Source of the DNA: Halomonas sp. ALS9
GTDB lineage: Bacteria > Pseudomonadota > Gammaproteobacteria > Pseudomonadales > Halomonadaceae
Assembly (NCBI RefSeq): GCF_001651035.1
Contig: NZ_LXRG01000183.1
Coordinates: forward strand, 62,001 to 126,000
Reading direction: 5' to 3'
Length of the DNA: 64,000 nt
Below are positions 1 to 7,399 of this stretch, one piece after another. The notes beneath the pieces are model-generated. The model was not told the origin of the DNA and made no database searches. It saw nothing but the letters and a program-made list of their open reading frames with translations. A program made the translations under genes and the position numbers. Within the stretch, counting starts at the first letter, position 1. Every line of letters starts with the position of its first letter.

Positions 1-40
1 GCGCATAGGCCACCTCAACGGCGAGCGTTTCAGCGACCAT
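1..40 (-). CDS. rnfH: RnfH family protein, 5' end only
   Basis: Only the first 13 codons lie in the window, read from the ATG at 40-38: MVAETLAVEVAYA. This matches the usual N-terminus of the RnfH/UPF0125 family, a small ubiquitin-fold protein of unclear role that sits next to ratA in many gammaproteobacteria. The start overlaps the 3' end of ratA by 11 bases, so the two are probably cotranscribed. The call rests on this short match plus gene order. Confidence 0.7.
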   Translation of the reverse strand, partial: MVAETLAVEVAYA

Positions 41-464
41 ACAGCTCGTTAGCGCGCTTGGTGAAGGCATCAACTAGCTGTCCGGCGATTTGCTGGAAGA
101 GTTTTCCGAATGCCATGCCGAGCAGGCGATTGGCGAATTCAAACTCCATTTCCAAACTCACTTTGCAGGCGCCCTCTCCCATGGGGATAAACAGCCAACG
201 GCCTTTAAGTCGCTTGAAGGGGCCTTTTACCAGCGAAAGCTCTATACGCTCGGGCGCATAAAGCTCGTTGCGAGTCGTAATAGTTTGCTCGACGCCGGCG
301 CGTCCTAGGGTCATTTCGCCGATCAGATGCACATCATCATGCTCAAGCAAACGTGCCTGACGGCAGCCTGGCAAAAACTCCGGGTAGCGCTCGAAGTCAT
401 TAACCAGATCGAACATTTTCTGGGGGGTGTGCCGCACTAAGGCGGAACGATTGACGGTTGGCAT
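30..464 (-). CDS. ratA: RatA family protein (START/COQ10-like)
   Basis: A 144-residue protein of the polyketide cyclase/START-like COQ10 family. In E. coli the homologue is called RatA and has been described as a ribosome-association toxin; the COQ10 relatives bind ubiquinone. The N-terminal stretch MPTVNRSALV and the segment PEFLPGCRQARLL are typical of the family. I chose the ATG at 464 because it gives the family length; an in-frame ATG at 494 would add ten atypical residues. It lies upstream of rnfH on the same strand and is divergent from smpB, the common gammaproteobacterial arrangement. Which activity applies here cannot be told from sequence. Confidence 0.88.
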   Translation of the reverse strand: MPTVNRSALVRHTPQKMFDLVNDFERYPEFLPGCRQARLLEHDDVHLIGEMTLGRAGVEQTITTRNELYAPERIELSLVKGPFKRLKGRWLFIPMGEGACKVSLEMEFEFANRLLGMAFGKLFQQIAGQLVDAFTKRANELYGR

Positions 465-589
465 TGACCTCTCCGCTGACTTCACAGTGCCCAAAGCGTA
501 TCATGGGAAACAATTTTCAGACCTTAAATGGTATCACGCCTCCCCAAATAACGAAGGGGATGCCACTGACAGATTAATTATGAGGTTCC

Positions 590-1081
590 ATGGCCACTAA
601 GAAAGGTAACAGTAAAGGTCCCGGTAGCAGCGTCATTGCCCAAAACAAGAAGGCCCGATTTGAATACCATATCGATGAAACCTTCGAGGCAGGTTTAGCA
701 CTCGCTGGCTGGGAAGTTAAAAGCATGCGGGCCGGTAAAGCTCAGCTCACCGATACCTACATTTTGGTACGCAACGGCGAGGCGTTTCTGCTGGGTAGTC
801 ATGTGATGCCGCTTAACACGGCAAGCACCCACGAGATTGCCGACCCGACGCGCACCCGTAAACTGCTGCTGCATCGTAAAGAGATCGCTAAGATCTTTTC
901 AGTCACCCAGGACAAAGGTCATACCTGTGTGCCCCTTAAGCTTTACTGGAAGCGCAATAAAGTGAAGTGTGAGTTGGCGCTCGTGACTGGTAAACAGCTG
1001 CATGACAAGCGCGCGACAGAAAAAGACCGCGACTGGAACCGTCAAAAAGGGCGGATTATGCGGGAACATACCAAGGCTTAA
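590..1081 (+). CDS. smpB: SsrA-binding protein SmpB
   Basis: A 163-residue SmpB, the partner of tmRNA in trans-translation. It binds the tRNA-like domain of SsrA RNA and brings it to ribosomes stalled on broken mRNAs. The N-terminal part carries the conserved segments [13 protein letters not shown] and GWEVKSMR. The C-terminal tail ends in a basic [17 protein letters not shown] stretch that enters the empty mRNA channel. An AGGTTCC stretch precedes the ATG. The gene ends 45 bp before the tmRNA gene, so both partners lie together. Confidence 0.97.
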   Translation: MATKKGNSKGPGSSVIAQNKKARFEYHIDETFEAGLALAGWEVKSMRAGKAQLTDTYILVRNGEAFLLGSHVMPLNTASTHEIADPTRTRKLLLHRKEIAKIFSVTQDKGHTCVPLKLYWKRNKVKCELALVTGKQLHDKRATEKDRDWNRQKGRIMREHTKA

Positions 1082-1082
1082 C

Positions 1083-1111
1083 TGGTCAATCAGCTGTGAG
1101 CACGTTAGAAT
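1083..1111 (+). promoter_or_regulatory. Possible sigma-70 promoter for ssrA
   Basis: TGGTCA (1083-1088) and TAGAAT (1106-1111) are separated by 17 bases and lie just upstream of the tmRNA 5' end. This would give a short leader for RNase P to remove. The same stretch also forms a small stem (GTGAGCA 1096-1102 with TGCTCAC 1111-1117). The -35 match is only 4 of 6, so this is tentative. Confidence 0.35.
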
Positions 1112-1126
1112 GCTCACCTGTATTAA

Positions 1127-1507
1127 GGGGGCGACATGGTTTCGACGCCGGTGACAACCCTTGCGGTGCATGCCGAGAGCGTGATGTATCTCGTAAATCC
1201 CACATCACGAAAAAATAGTCGCAAATGACGAAAACTACGCTCAAGGCGCGCTAGCAGCTTAAACACTGTTAGCTTCTTGTCTGGCCCCAAGGTGATGTGC
1301 CTATTCATCACTGCGGGGATACGAGCTAAAGCTGATAGGACCGCGTTTGGTGGTGTCTTCTCGCCAAGCGTTAAACTTTAGAAGGCTCGCGTTGCTGAAT
1401 CCTGACCGTCGGAGTCAGTCGCGCTAAACTAAATGACGGAATCTAAGCATGTAGAGCCAATAGGCGCGTGCTGGCGGACGCGGGTTCAATTCCCGCCGCC
1501 TCCACCA
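1127..1507 (+). ncRNA. ssrA: tmRNA (SsrA), one-piece
   Basis: Transfer-messenger RNA. The 5' end GGGGGCGACATGG and the 3' end CGCCTCCACCA form a 7-bp acceptor stem, with a T-arm GGTTCAATTCC near 1484. The resume codon GCA is at 1221 and the tag reading frame 1221-1262 encodes ANDENYAQGALAA followed by TAA, a typical gammaproteobacterial degradation tag ending in LAA. CCA is encoded. About 381 nt, a normal length. The 3' end of tmRNA genes is a common integration site, which matters because a variable gene block begins just downstream. Confidence 0.97.
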
Positions 1508-1523
1508 CCTTACTATACAAATC

Positions 1524-1546
1524 AAGCACCTACGGGTGCTTTTTTG
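1524..1546 (+). terminator. Rho-independent terminator of ssrA
   Basis: Perfect 7-bp stem AAGCACC/GGTGCTT around a TACG loop, followed by a run of T. It lies 16 bases past the tmRNA CCA end. Confidence 0.9.
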
Positions 1547-1565
1547 TGCCTGTGGGGTGAAAAGG

Positions 1566-1660
1566 GCCTGTTTAGGAATAGCGTGTGGCGCTCATACGGC
1601 TGTCGTTTGTTCGACAGCAGATGTCGGCCAAGAGCGGTCTTTTAGGCGACACTGTGAAGC
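1566..1660 (-). repeat. Hairpin-rich left boundary of the cassette cluster (degenerate attC?)
   Basis: Directly downstream of the BRCT gene on the minus strand there is a GCCTAAA motif (one base from the attC core GCCTAAC). It is followed by nested inverted repeats: CTGTCG AACAAA CGACAG within CGCTC ... GAGCG. I cannot find a matching GTTRRRY core on the far side, so this may be a decayed attC or simply a terminator hairpin. Confidence 0.3.
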
Positions 1661-1665
1661 AGCGC

Positions 1666-2277
1666 TCAGGTCAGATTGCCTGAAAGAGCCCAATGCTCCT
1701 CAGTCAATATAACGATAGGCACTCCACTATCTCTGTACTCGACCGCCTTCTCAATTTTTCGACCAAATGTCTCGTGGGCCCAACTGTCTGTCACGTAAGT
1801 TCCGAGAACAAGGTAATTGAGATTCTTATTAACGCCTTTCGCGATAGCTCCTCCGAGGGACTCGGTTGCTTCATGGCATTGCTTCCGAGACCCGAACGCG
1901 CAGGTTCCAGTGAATAGAAACGATGTTCCCTCAAAAACTATTTCGGGAAGTGGCTCATTAATCGGAAGAGAGGAAGTCTTTGCTAATTCACCGATCTCAG
2001 TCGAATCACCTGAAATTTTACGAAGTATTGCCAATAACTCGTCTGACTCTTCCTTGTCGAGCACGCCATCTTCAAGCATAGCGGAGACTTTCTGGAGTAA
2101 ATTGATAATTATTGGGTTGTCACTGGATTGACGGTTCTGAACAAGCCAACTCATCAGAAATTCAGCTTCAGCTTGATTTACATTTCCGTCAGCCAGAACT
2201 CCCTTGCTCAAACCGATGAGCGTGTCGATTTGACGGTCTTGGATGTTCTTTCTATTGAATTTCGCAAAAATGTCCAT
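1666..2277 (-). CDS. BRCT domain protein with TerB-like N-terminal region
   Basis: A 203-residue soluble protein. Residues about 11-90 form two acidic, helical, EF-hand/TerB-like segments (LADGNVNQAEAEFLMSWL and LEDGVLDKEESDELLAIL). Residues about 112-200 are a BRCT domain of the DNA ligase/replication factor C type, with FTGTCAFGSRKQC, SLGG and a late W. BRCT domains bind phosphopeptides or DNA ends; the partner here is unknown. The start ATG lies 20 bases after a GTTAAGC integron-type core site, the usual spacing for a cassette gene. It is the last gene of a minus-strand cassette cluster with no integrase. The exact role cannot be inferred. Confidence 0.75.
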   Translation of the reverse strand: MDIFAKFNRKNIQDRQIDTLIGLSKGVLADGNVNQAEAEFLMSWLVQNRQSSDNPIIINLLQKVSAMLEDGVLDKEESDELLAILRKISGDSTEIGELAKTSSLPINEPLPEIVFEGTSFLFTGTCAFGSRKQCHEATESLGGAIAKGVNKNLNYLVLGTYVTDSWAHETFGRKIEKAVEYRDSGVPIVILTEEHWALSGNLT

Positions 2278-2296
2278 AGTAAAAACTTCCCCTCGT

Positions 2297-2367
2297 GCTT
2301 AACGCCGCGCTCACCGGATAATTATGAGCGTAGCGACTAATTTATCTGCGTGTAGTGCTTGGTAATA
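2297..2367 (-). repeat. attC-like recombination site of an integron cassette
   Basis: On the minus strand, a 71-bp imperfect palindrome ends in GCGTTAAGC, which fits the attC R' core GTTRRRY. The arms AGATAAATTAGTCGC and GCTCATAATTATCCGG pair with unpaired extra bases, as attC sites do. The R'' side (TATTACC) is degenerate. It is about 75% identical by eye to the site at 4031-4101, including the shared CTCACCGGA and TAGCGA blocks. It separates the membrane-protein gene from the BRCT gene. Confidence 0.7.
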
Positions 2368-2368
2368 C

Positions 2369-3358
2369 CTATTTACTCTGATATTCCGGTAACTCGCAGC
2401 TTAAGCGATAGAATTTATGTGGAACATCAATCTCTCTTTCAAAAAAAGATTTTAAGTCCTCTACATTAGTAACTTTTACATCTGCCAGTACTGTTGACTG
2501 TGATGGACCTAAGTAGACAACTGGCACCCCTCCCCGAACATTGGCGCATTGGTTTTTACTATTGAAGTCTAACATGTGAGCCAATTTGTATATTTTTGAT
2601 GGTAAAGCCTCTTCACTTAGATCATTTTTTGACCACCCCCAAAAAACAACCAATAAAATAGTTGCCAATATAGGAAATACAAATGAATGAACGGGCGGCA
2701 ACTCGTAGCTTCTGCCATCGCTGAACTTTGACTTAATATATCCAATGGCATTGAATGCAAAAAGTATCGCAACGATTCCCACTAAGGCTAGAAATGGAAG
2801 TACGTAATGGAAGAAAAACAAACTAGACGTAAAAGTTAAGGTAAACGGGAATGCTGATGCATCAACACCAAATACGGAATTTATAGAGCCTGCTGCTTTT
2901 CCTGTAGAAAAGACAACTAGCCCTGAAACTGCAATTGATGCAACTAGCTTAGTAAACCCGAATTTCCATAGATTGCGGAAAATTGAGAACTTTTCAATTG
3001 ACACCCCAATATACAGAGTAGCTAGCAAAATCCCCCAAATCTTTATAGTAAAGCTATTTTGTTGCAACCAATTAAAGTCATGGTTTTCTCTGGAACCGTT
3101 GAAAATTAGTAAAAGTGCTATAAATGCTAGGATCCCAAGCGACCAGCTAAGATTGAAATCTTTCTGTTCTGACTCTTTTTTTCGTTTCCTATCTTCCTTT
3201 TTCTGCCTTTCAAGAATTTCATAGACGTAAGTTTTTAAAGTGCTAGCACTAATATTTGATTTTTCATTCACAGAAATTTCTTCGTAAAGTGCAGCTAAGT
3301 ATTCGTCTTTGCTTGAAGGCTTTTTAAACTTAAATTCCAATTCTTTATTTTCGTACAC
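2369..3358 (-). CDS. Hypothetical membrane protein of the cassette cluster
   Basis: A 329-residue protein I do not recognise. A charged N-terminal region (about 1-70) ends in a strongly basic/acidic helix near ERQKKEDRKRKKESEQK. Five hydrophobic segments follow: LSWSLGILAFIALLLIF, FTIKIWGILLATLYIGV, KLVASIAVSGLVVFSTG, LPFLALVGIVAILFAF and FPILATILLVVFWGW. A soluble C-terminal tail of about 80 residues closes the protein. The start is GTG at 3358 with AAGGA upstream. Base composition is clearly AT-richer than the flanking housekeeping genes, consistent with transfer. The stop lies at the edge of the attC-like site, as in a gene cassette. Confidence 0.6.
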   Translation of the reverse strand: MYENKELEFKFKKPSSKDEYLAALYEEISVNEKSNISASTLKTYVYEILERQKKEDRKRKKESEQKDFNLSWSLGILAFIALLLIFNGSRENHDFNWLQQNSFTIKIWGILLATLYIGVSIEKFSIFRNLWKFGFTKLVASIAVSGLVVFSTGKAAGSINSVFGVDASAFPFTLTFTSSLFFFHYVLPFLALVGIVAILFAFNAIGYIKSKFSDGRSYELPPVHSFVFPILATILLVVFWGWSKNDLSEEALPSKIYKLAHMLDFNSKNQCANVRGGVPVVYLGPSQSTVLADVKVTNVEDLKSFFEREIDVPHKFYRLSCELPEYQSK

Positions 3359-3365
3359 TTTTATT

Positions 3366-3432
3366 CCTTGTGATGTATGATGACCGTAAAACTTGACCGA
3401 AAAGCATAGCTTTTTGGGGTCAAGTACTTACG
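3366..3432 (-). repeat. Imperfect palindrome between cassettes, attC-like
   Basis: On the minus strand CGTAAGTACTTGACCCC and AAAAAGC face GCTTTTCGGTCAAG and TTTTACG around a TATG loop. Pairing is interrupted by extra bases on one arm, as in attC stems. However the outer GCCTAAC/GTTRRRY cores are not recognisable. It may be a diverged attC, or a terminator for the HEPN-like gene. Confidence 0.45.
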
Positions 3433-3436
3433 CACA

Positions 3437-4015
3437 TTATAGCCAACTTGACATATACTCACTTTTACTATCTATCTCCGCATTTAATTGATATTCAAAT
3501 GTTTCGAGAGCATCACTAACCCTTCCAACAACCGATGAAAACACTTCTATATTAATGTGTTTCAAGTCTTTATTTGGCAATTCTCCATCTTTCATCTTAC
3601 TGTATCGAAAATTCATCGACTCTGGATCAATGATGCATAGTTCATCCATGATTCTATCTATGAACTTTATTTCTTCTTGATTACTACTATTATTTAGCTT
3701 TCTGTAGTAACCTTTCACTTGCGGCCAAAGATTTTTAATCTTGTGATTATTTGGCACTTTTCCTTCTCTCTCATGGAGCTTAATATTGAGCTCCAATAAT
3801 TTCTTAAGCTGCAACTCAATGTGGTGCCGATAAAGGAATACTATCGGATATATAAGATAATCTATTTCCGCTCTGTCTTTACTTATTTTCATTACCAATG
3901 AATCAGCAGCTTTCTTGTAGCCATATATGTACCCATGCGACATATCTGGCTGGAAATTTAAGCATGCATTAGTCTGCCAATCCCCATTTTCAGAAAATAA
4001 CGATTCTAAATCCAT
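3437..4015 (-). CDS. Hypothetical HEPN-like protein
   Basis: A 192-residue, mostly helical protein. The segment YPIVFLYRHHIELQLKKLL (about 56-74), followed by NHKIKNLWPQV (about 90-100), resembles HEPN-type helical bundles in toxin and defence proteins. I see no clean Rx4-6H ribonuclease motif, so catalysis is uncertain. A GGAGG ribosome site precedes the ATG at 4015. The start follows the R' end of the attC at 4031-4101 by about 15 bases, placing it as a cassette gene. Composition is AT-rich. The HEPN reading is a pattern judgement. Confidence 0.55.
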   Translation of the reverse strand: MDLESLFSENGDWQTNACLNFQPDMSHGYIYGYKKAADSLVMKISKDRAEIDYLIYPIVFLYRHHIELQLKKLLELNIKLHEREGKVPNNHKIKNLWPQVKGYYRKLNNSSNQEEIKFIDRIMDELCIIDPESMNFRYSKMKDGELPNKDLKHINIEVFSSVVGRVSDALETFEYQLNAEIDSKSEYMSSWL

Positions 4016-4030
4016 ACGTCCTCCATAAGC

Positions 4031-4101
4031 TATAACGCCTTGCTCACCGGAAAATTAGGAGCCTAGCGAGTAATTTTTCCGAGTGCAGCAACTGGTTAGG
4101 C
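4031..4101 (-). repeat. attC recombination site of an integron cassette
   Basis: On the minus strand the site starts with GCCTAAC (4101-4095, a consensus R'' core) and ends with GCGTTATA (R' side). The inner arms TTGCTGCACTCGGAAAAA and TTTTCCGGTGAGCAAGG pair with extrahelical bases and a short TAGGC-region loop. Total length is 71 bp. The stop codon TAA of the upstream gene lies inside the GCCTAAC core, a classic feature of mobile gene cassettes. Confidence 0.85.
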
Positions 4102-5928
4102 ATTCATGATGCTTGTGCATACGCGCACCTTTATACTAGGCGGGGCCATTTTATCAAACTTATGTTCCGAAACGGCGACATTTTTTAAACCGGAAAGCCC
4201 ATCGCTGTCAGTCACTAAGATAACTTCATTGTATCTACTAAGCAGTTCCATGACGGGCGCCAGTAGATCTGTACTTCCTCCATCGATGTAAAGTATCTCT
4301 GAAAAGCCTAGCTCACTAGGCTCCCATTCGCCAACGACCTTAGTGTCAGCGGCAGCTAGCTTTTTGGGAAGCTCTGTTGCCGTGAGATTACGAATAAACG
4401 AACTCATCTCTTCAGACCTCATGATTAAACTCATGGATCCAGAAACATCCAGTAGCAAGACTTTATCGCTAGCAGCCGTTTCGGATGGTTTGGGCCAGCT
4501 TTTGACTGGTTCGCCTATGCATTTTTGCACTGCAGACGCAAGTTGCTCACGCGCCTCCCAGTTTGAAGTAGTTAATTTACCAATTGCAAAGCAGCGATCA
4601 CGAACACTCCATGATAAGTCGTAAACAGATTCGCTTATGGGTCCATGATTAACAAGATAGACTTTTCCTTCTTCAACGGCACGAGCATAATCTTCAAACA
4701 TAGCTACAAACTTCGATTTATTGGATCGTTTGTAATGTTTCACCTCAACTGCCATACCGCAAAACTCTTTCCCATTTTTGAGGGCCCAGAGTCCATAATC
4801 AGGTTGAACGCCTGCTTTTCGGCCTTCTCCCCGCGGGTTTTCCAACGGAATTCGACGTTCACTTATCAATCGGAAGGAATCTAATGAAGAATGGACTGTA
4901 GCTATGTGCGTTTCATGAAATGAGAATGCGATCCTGCCATTGTCGTGGTGAATCTCGACATCATGGGCATTTAGCGCGCGAATTATTTCAGTCGCAATCC
5001 ACACAGAAAACAGATCATACCGTTTTTTCCAGATTGGGAGTGACAGTACGGACTCTAGATCTTTAATCGTGACGCTGACTTCAAGCGGCCTTGTGTGAAA
5101 CCGACTAGTAATAGAACCAAGCTCTTCGCCTAGCTTCCGCAGTTCGGCATTAGATAACGAAGTAGCGGCAGATATCGCAACGACAAAAGTTTTTAGCCAA
5201 TAATCAGTTTCGTTTTGCGATATATTGCGAAATTCGAGACCATCAGATGGGTCTTGAGCAATTCTGTTATCATAAAGCGCTTTTAACGACGAAGGTGTCA
5301 ACCCTAGGTTTAGTAGCAACTTCAATGCGGCGTGAGCAATTGAAGCACAAGCCTCCAACTCGCTTGGACACTGTGGAGGGAGGAGAGACGCGGGTAGCGG
5401 GAGGTAATTGTCATTGTTGTACGCTACGACCCACGCTCTAACGTCGTCTTTTACATTAAGCACTTCGTTTCCAAATGACTTCCTGATCTCATTATGGATT
5501 GATTGGCGCTCACGAAATCGTTCCCAAAGTTGCCACACGGCCTTTTTGTCGATAGCGGGGACATTAATTTCTGAGTTCGCGATGGCATCCCAGTTATTCA
5601 GCCATTTGCGAAAATGTTCTAGGTCAAGATCGACGTCACCAACCCTCAGGATCCATTGGCTTTCACCTTTCGTGGCTTTCCCATGTTCGAAAAAACCCAG
5701 AATATTGCGAAACATCTCTATATAGGGATGTAATGAATGGAAGAATGCTTCAACGAATGCCTCAAGGCTTGCGGTAGAGAGCGCTTCTTCCAAAGATTCC
5801 GCATTGGGATTGAGATGATCGCAGATTCGTCCCTCTAGCCCCTCATCCCGACCATCTAGTTCTAGACCGCCCTTCTCGCACAAGTAGTGCCAGGCTGAAA
5901 TAGCATCTTCGTGAATTGGTGGTTTCAT
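4096..5928 (-). CDS. PD-(D/E)xK nuclease-like / von Willebrand factor A fusion protein
   Basis: A 610-residue protein of unknown function. Residues 1-290 are a helical region with no family I recognise. Residues about 300-450 look like a restriction-endonuclease fold: helix with E314, P376-D377, then the E395-V-K397 strand motif, giving a PD...ExK signature. Residues about 488-605 form a VWA domain with an intact metal site: D494-x-S496-x-S498, T553 in GGST, and D574/D576. No signal peptide, so cytoplasmic. The ATG lies 10 bp after a GTTAGGC core and the stop lies inside GCCTAAC, so this is a complete cassette. A nuclease joined to VWA suggests defence or DNA-end processing, but that is inference. 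Domain calls are by motif only. Confidence 0.65.
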   Translation of the reverse strand: MKPPIHEDAISAWHYLCEKGGLELDGRDEGLEGRICDHLNPNAESLEEALSTASLEAFVEAFFHSLHPYIEMFRNILGFFEHGKATKGESQWILRVGDVDLDLEHFRKWLNNWDAIANSEINVPAIDKKAVWQLWERFRERQSIHNEIRKSFGNEVLNVKDDVRAWVVAYNNDNYLPLPASLLPPQCPSELEACASIAHAALKLLLNLGLTPSSLKALYDNRIAQDPSDGLEFRNISQNETDYWLKTFVVAISAATSLSNAELRKLGEELGSITSRFHTRPLEVSVTIKDLESVLSLPIWKKRYDLFSVWIATEIIRALNAHDVEIHHDNGRIAFSFHETHIATVHSSLDSFRLISERRIPLENPRGEGRKAGVQPDYGLWALKNGKEFCGMAVEVKHYKRSNKSKFVAMFEDYARAVEEGKVYLVNHGPISESVYDLSWSVRDRCFAIGKLTTSNWEAREQLASAVQKCIGEPVKSWPKPSETAASDKVLLLDVSGSMSLIMRSEEMSSFIRNLTATELPKKLAAADTKVVGEWEPSELGFSEILYIDGGSTDLLAPVMELLSRYNEVILVTDSDGLSGLKNVAVSEHKFDKMAPPSIKVRVCTSIMNA

Positions 5929-6479
5929 GCATACCCTGCCTAACAGGTATTAGGCTTCTCATCTTATGATTGGATGAACCCGCTGGCATGTTTGTCCGAA
6001 CAATCCAGCCTGTCAAACGCCTTCAAGTCTATGATTCTTTTATTAATTAGTTTTAATTAGGCCAAATATCCCCAATTCGCACGCCTGCTGCATTGCCCGG
6101 CACCTCCACCTTGGGCGATTACCTGCTTTGCTGCATCTATGATCCACATACCCAATCCAGATTATCACAGCATGCTTAAGACGACTGATTTTCTTGGGTT
6201 TGGGCTTTCAACGCCGCCGTTGTAAGGTCAGCAGAAGCTGCTATGGATAAGAAGGCTCACAGTCAGCGCGTTATCCACGCTCATTCGGTGCCCTTGCGAG
6301 AACGCAAACCGGGTGGGATAACCGCATGCAGGTGCGGGAAGAACCAACTTTTACCGCAGATTGGATTAGCTGCTCAGCTATCTGAACAATCAACTTATTG
6401 CAGGCAATAGCCATCACCTGGGTGATGGCATAGTTGCGCGGTATGGGAATAACGCGGGGTTGGAGAGAGTGGAGACTGC
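5929..6479. other. Gene-free right boundary of the cassette cluster
   Basis: No convincing gene and no integrase. On the minus strand, GCCTAATACC and TGTTAGGC (5938-5955) form an inverted pair of integron core sites directly before the nuclease-VWA gene; this could be an attI remnant or a collapsed attC. TTGACA (6016-6011, minus) could serve as a -35 but has no good -10. At 6092-6110 a sequence ending CACCTCCACC resembles the tmRNA 3' end (1489-1506) with a few changes. A 9-bp-arm palindrome GCCATCACC TG GGTGATGGC lies at 6410-6429, 50 bp past the amidase stop, without a T run. Confidence 0.5.
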
Positions 6480-7367
6480 TTAACGCTTTTCCCTCCACTT
6501 TCGCGGATCAATTCGCCCTTCGTACATCGGTAATTCCAGCACCGGGTCATCCTCCCGGAACTGAGACCACATACGGTTCAAACCTGCGGTGCCGAAGCTG
6601 CGTACACGCTCGACCTCATCCAGGTTGAGTACATCGGTGAGAATGCCCGGGGTGGCGCCGGGCATTCTGGCGCGGATACGGCCTTCGGGGTCGACGATTA
6701 GGCTCTGCCCCTCGCCAGAGGGCGAGGCCGCATTGGCGCTGACCATATACACCTGATTGAAAATAGCATTGGCCTGCACCAGGATTTGCTCTTGTGCGCG
6801 ATCGCAGGTGGTGGTGGCCACCTGATTGATGATCACGTCGGCCCCCAGCCAAGCCAGTTGGCGCACCGTCTCGGGAAACCAGATATCGTAGCAGATGGCC
6901 AGGCCGACCCGGCCTATGCCTGGCACCTCGAACACTTCAAAGCGATCTCCCGGTTGATAGGGTTCAAAAGGTCGCCAGGGGAAGCACTTACGGTAGGCGG
7001 CTACGCGCTCACCTTCGGGCGAATAGACCGGCGCGGTGTTGTACAGGTGCCCATCCTCCCCCCGTTCACATAGCGTGCCGGGCAGCAGCCATATCCCCAG
7101 GTTGCGGGCGATCCGTGACAAATGCTGGTTGCGTGGGCCATCTATGGGTTCAGCAGCGGCTTCCAGTTGCTCCTTGCGCTGCTGAGGCGTCCCCGTAGCA
7201 GCGCACAAATGGATCTCGGGATAGACCACCATTCTCGGCTGTTCAAAATCAGCGCCAAAGTCGCTCAGGTGCACCGCCAGTTCGGCCTCGAAGGCCTGCA
7301 GTTCGGTGTCAGTGCCATGCTGCCGCGAGGCTTCCTGCACCACGAGCACGGGCAAATATCTGGACAT
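6480..7367 (-). CDS. Carbon-nitrogen hydrolase (nitrilase/amidase superfamily)
   Basis: A 295-residue cytoplasmic enzyme that hydrolyses amide-type C-N bonds. The Glu-Lys-Cys triad is visible: E51 in YPEIHL, K127 in YRKCFPW and C159 in AICYDIWFPE. Length is normal for the family. It starts 32 bp after the stop of the APC permease gene on the same strand, so the permease probably imports the substrate or a related amine/amide. A LuxR-type regulator is divergent. The substrate is not predictable; the ICYDIWFPE form is common in omega-amidase and aliphatic amidase-like proteins. Confidence 0.88.
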   Translation of the reverse strand: MSRYLPVLVVQEASRQHGTDTELQAFEAELAVHLSDFGADFEQPRMVVYPEIHLCAATGTPQQRKEQLEAAAEPIDGPRNQHLSRIARNLGIWLLPGTLCERGEDGHLYNTAPVYSPEGERVAAYRKCFPWRPFEPYQPGDRFEVFEVPGIGRVGLAICYDIWFPETVRQLAWLGADVIINQVATTTCDRAQEQILVQANAIFNQVYMVSANAASPSGEGQSLIVDPEGRIRARMPGATPGILTDVLNLDEVERVRSFGTAGLNRMWSQFREDDPVLELPMYEGRIDPRKWREKR

Positions 7368-7399
7368 GGTCGGTCTCCGTTTTAAAGGGTCGCTTTTAC

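Noticed and set aside
899..1311. Minus-strand frames across smpB and ssrA
   Set aside because: Shadows of smpB and of the tmRNA gene; the RNA and SmpB readings are certain.
1433..1645. 70-codon plus-strand frame over the tmRNA 3' end
   Set aside because: It runs through the tRNA-like domain and the terminator of ssrA.
6410..6429. Palindrome GCCATCACC TG GGTGATGGC considered as terminator of the amidase gene
   Set aside because: No T run on either strand; could be a protein-binding site but nothing supports a specific one.
6271..6498. 75-codon minus-strand frame before the cassette boundary
   Set aside because: No recognisable content, overlaps the amidase 3' end and has no ribosome site.
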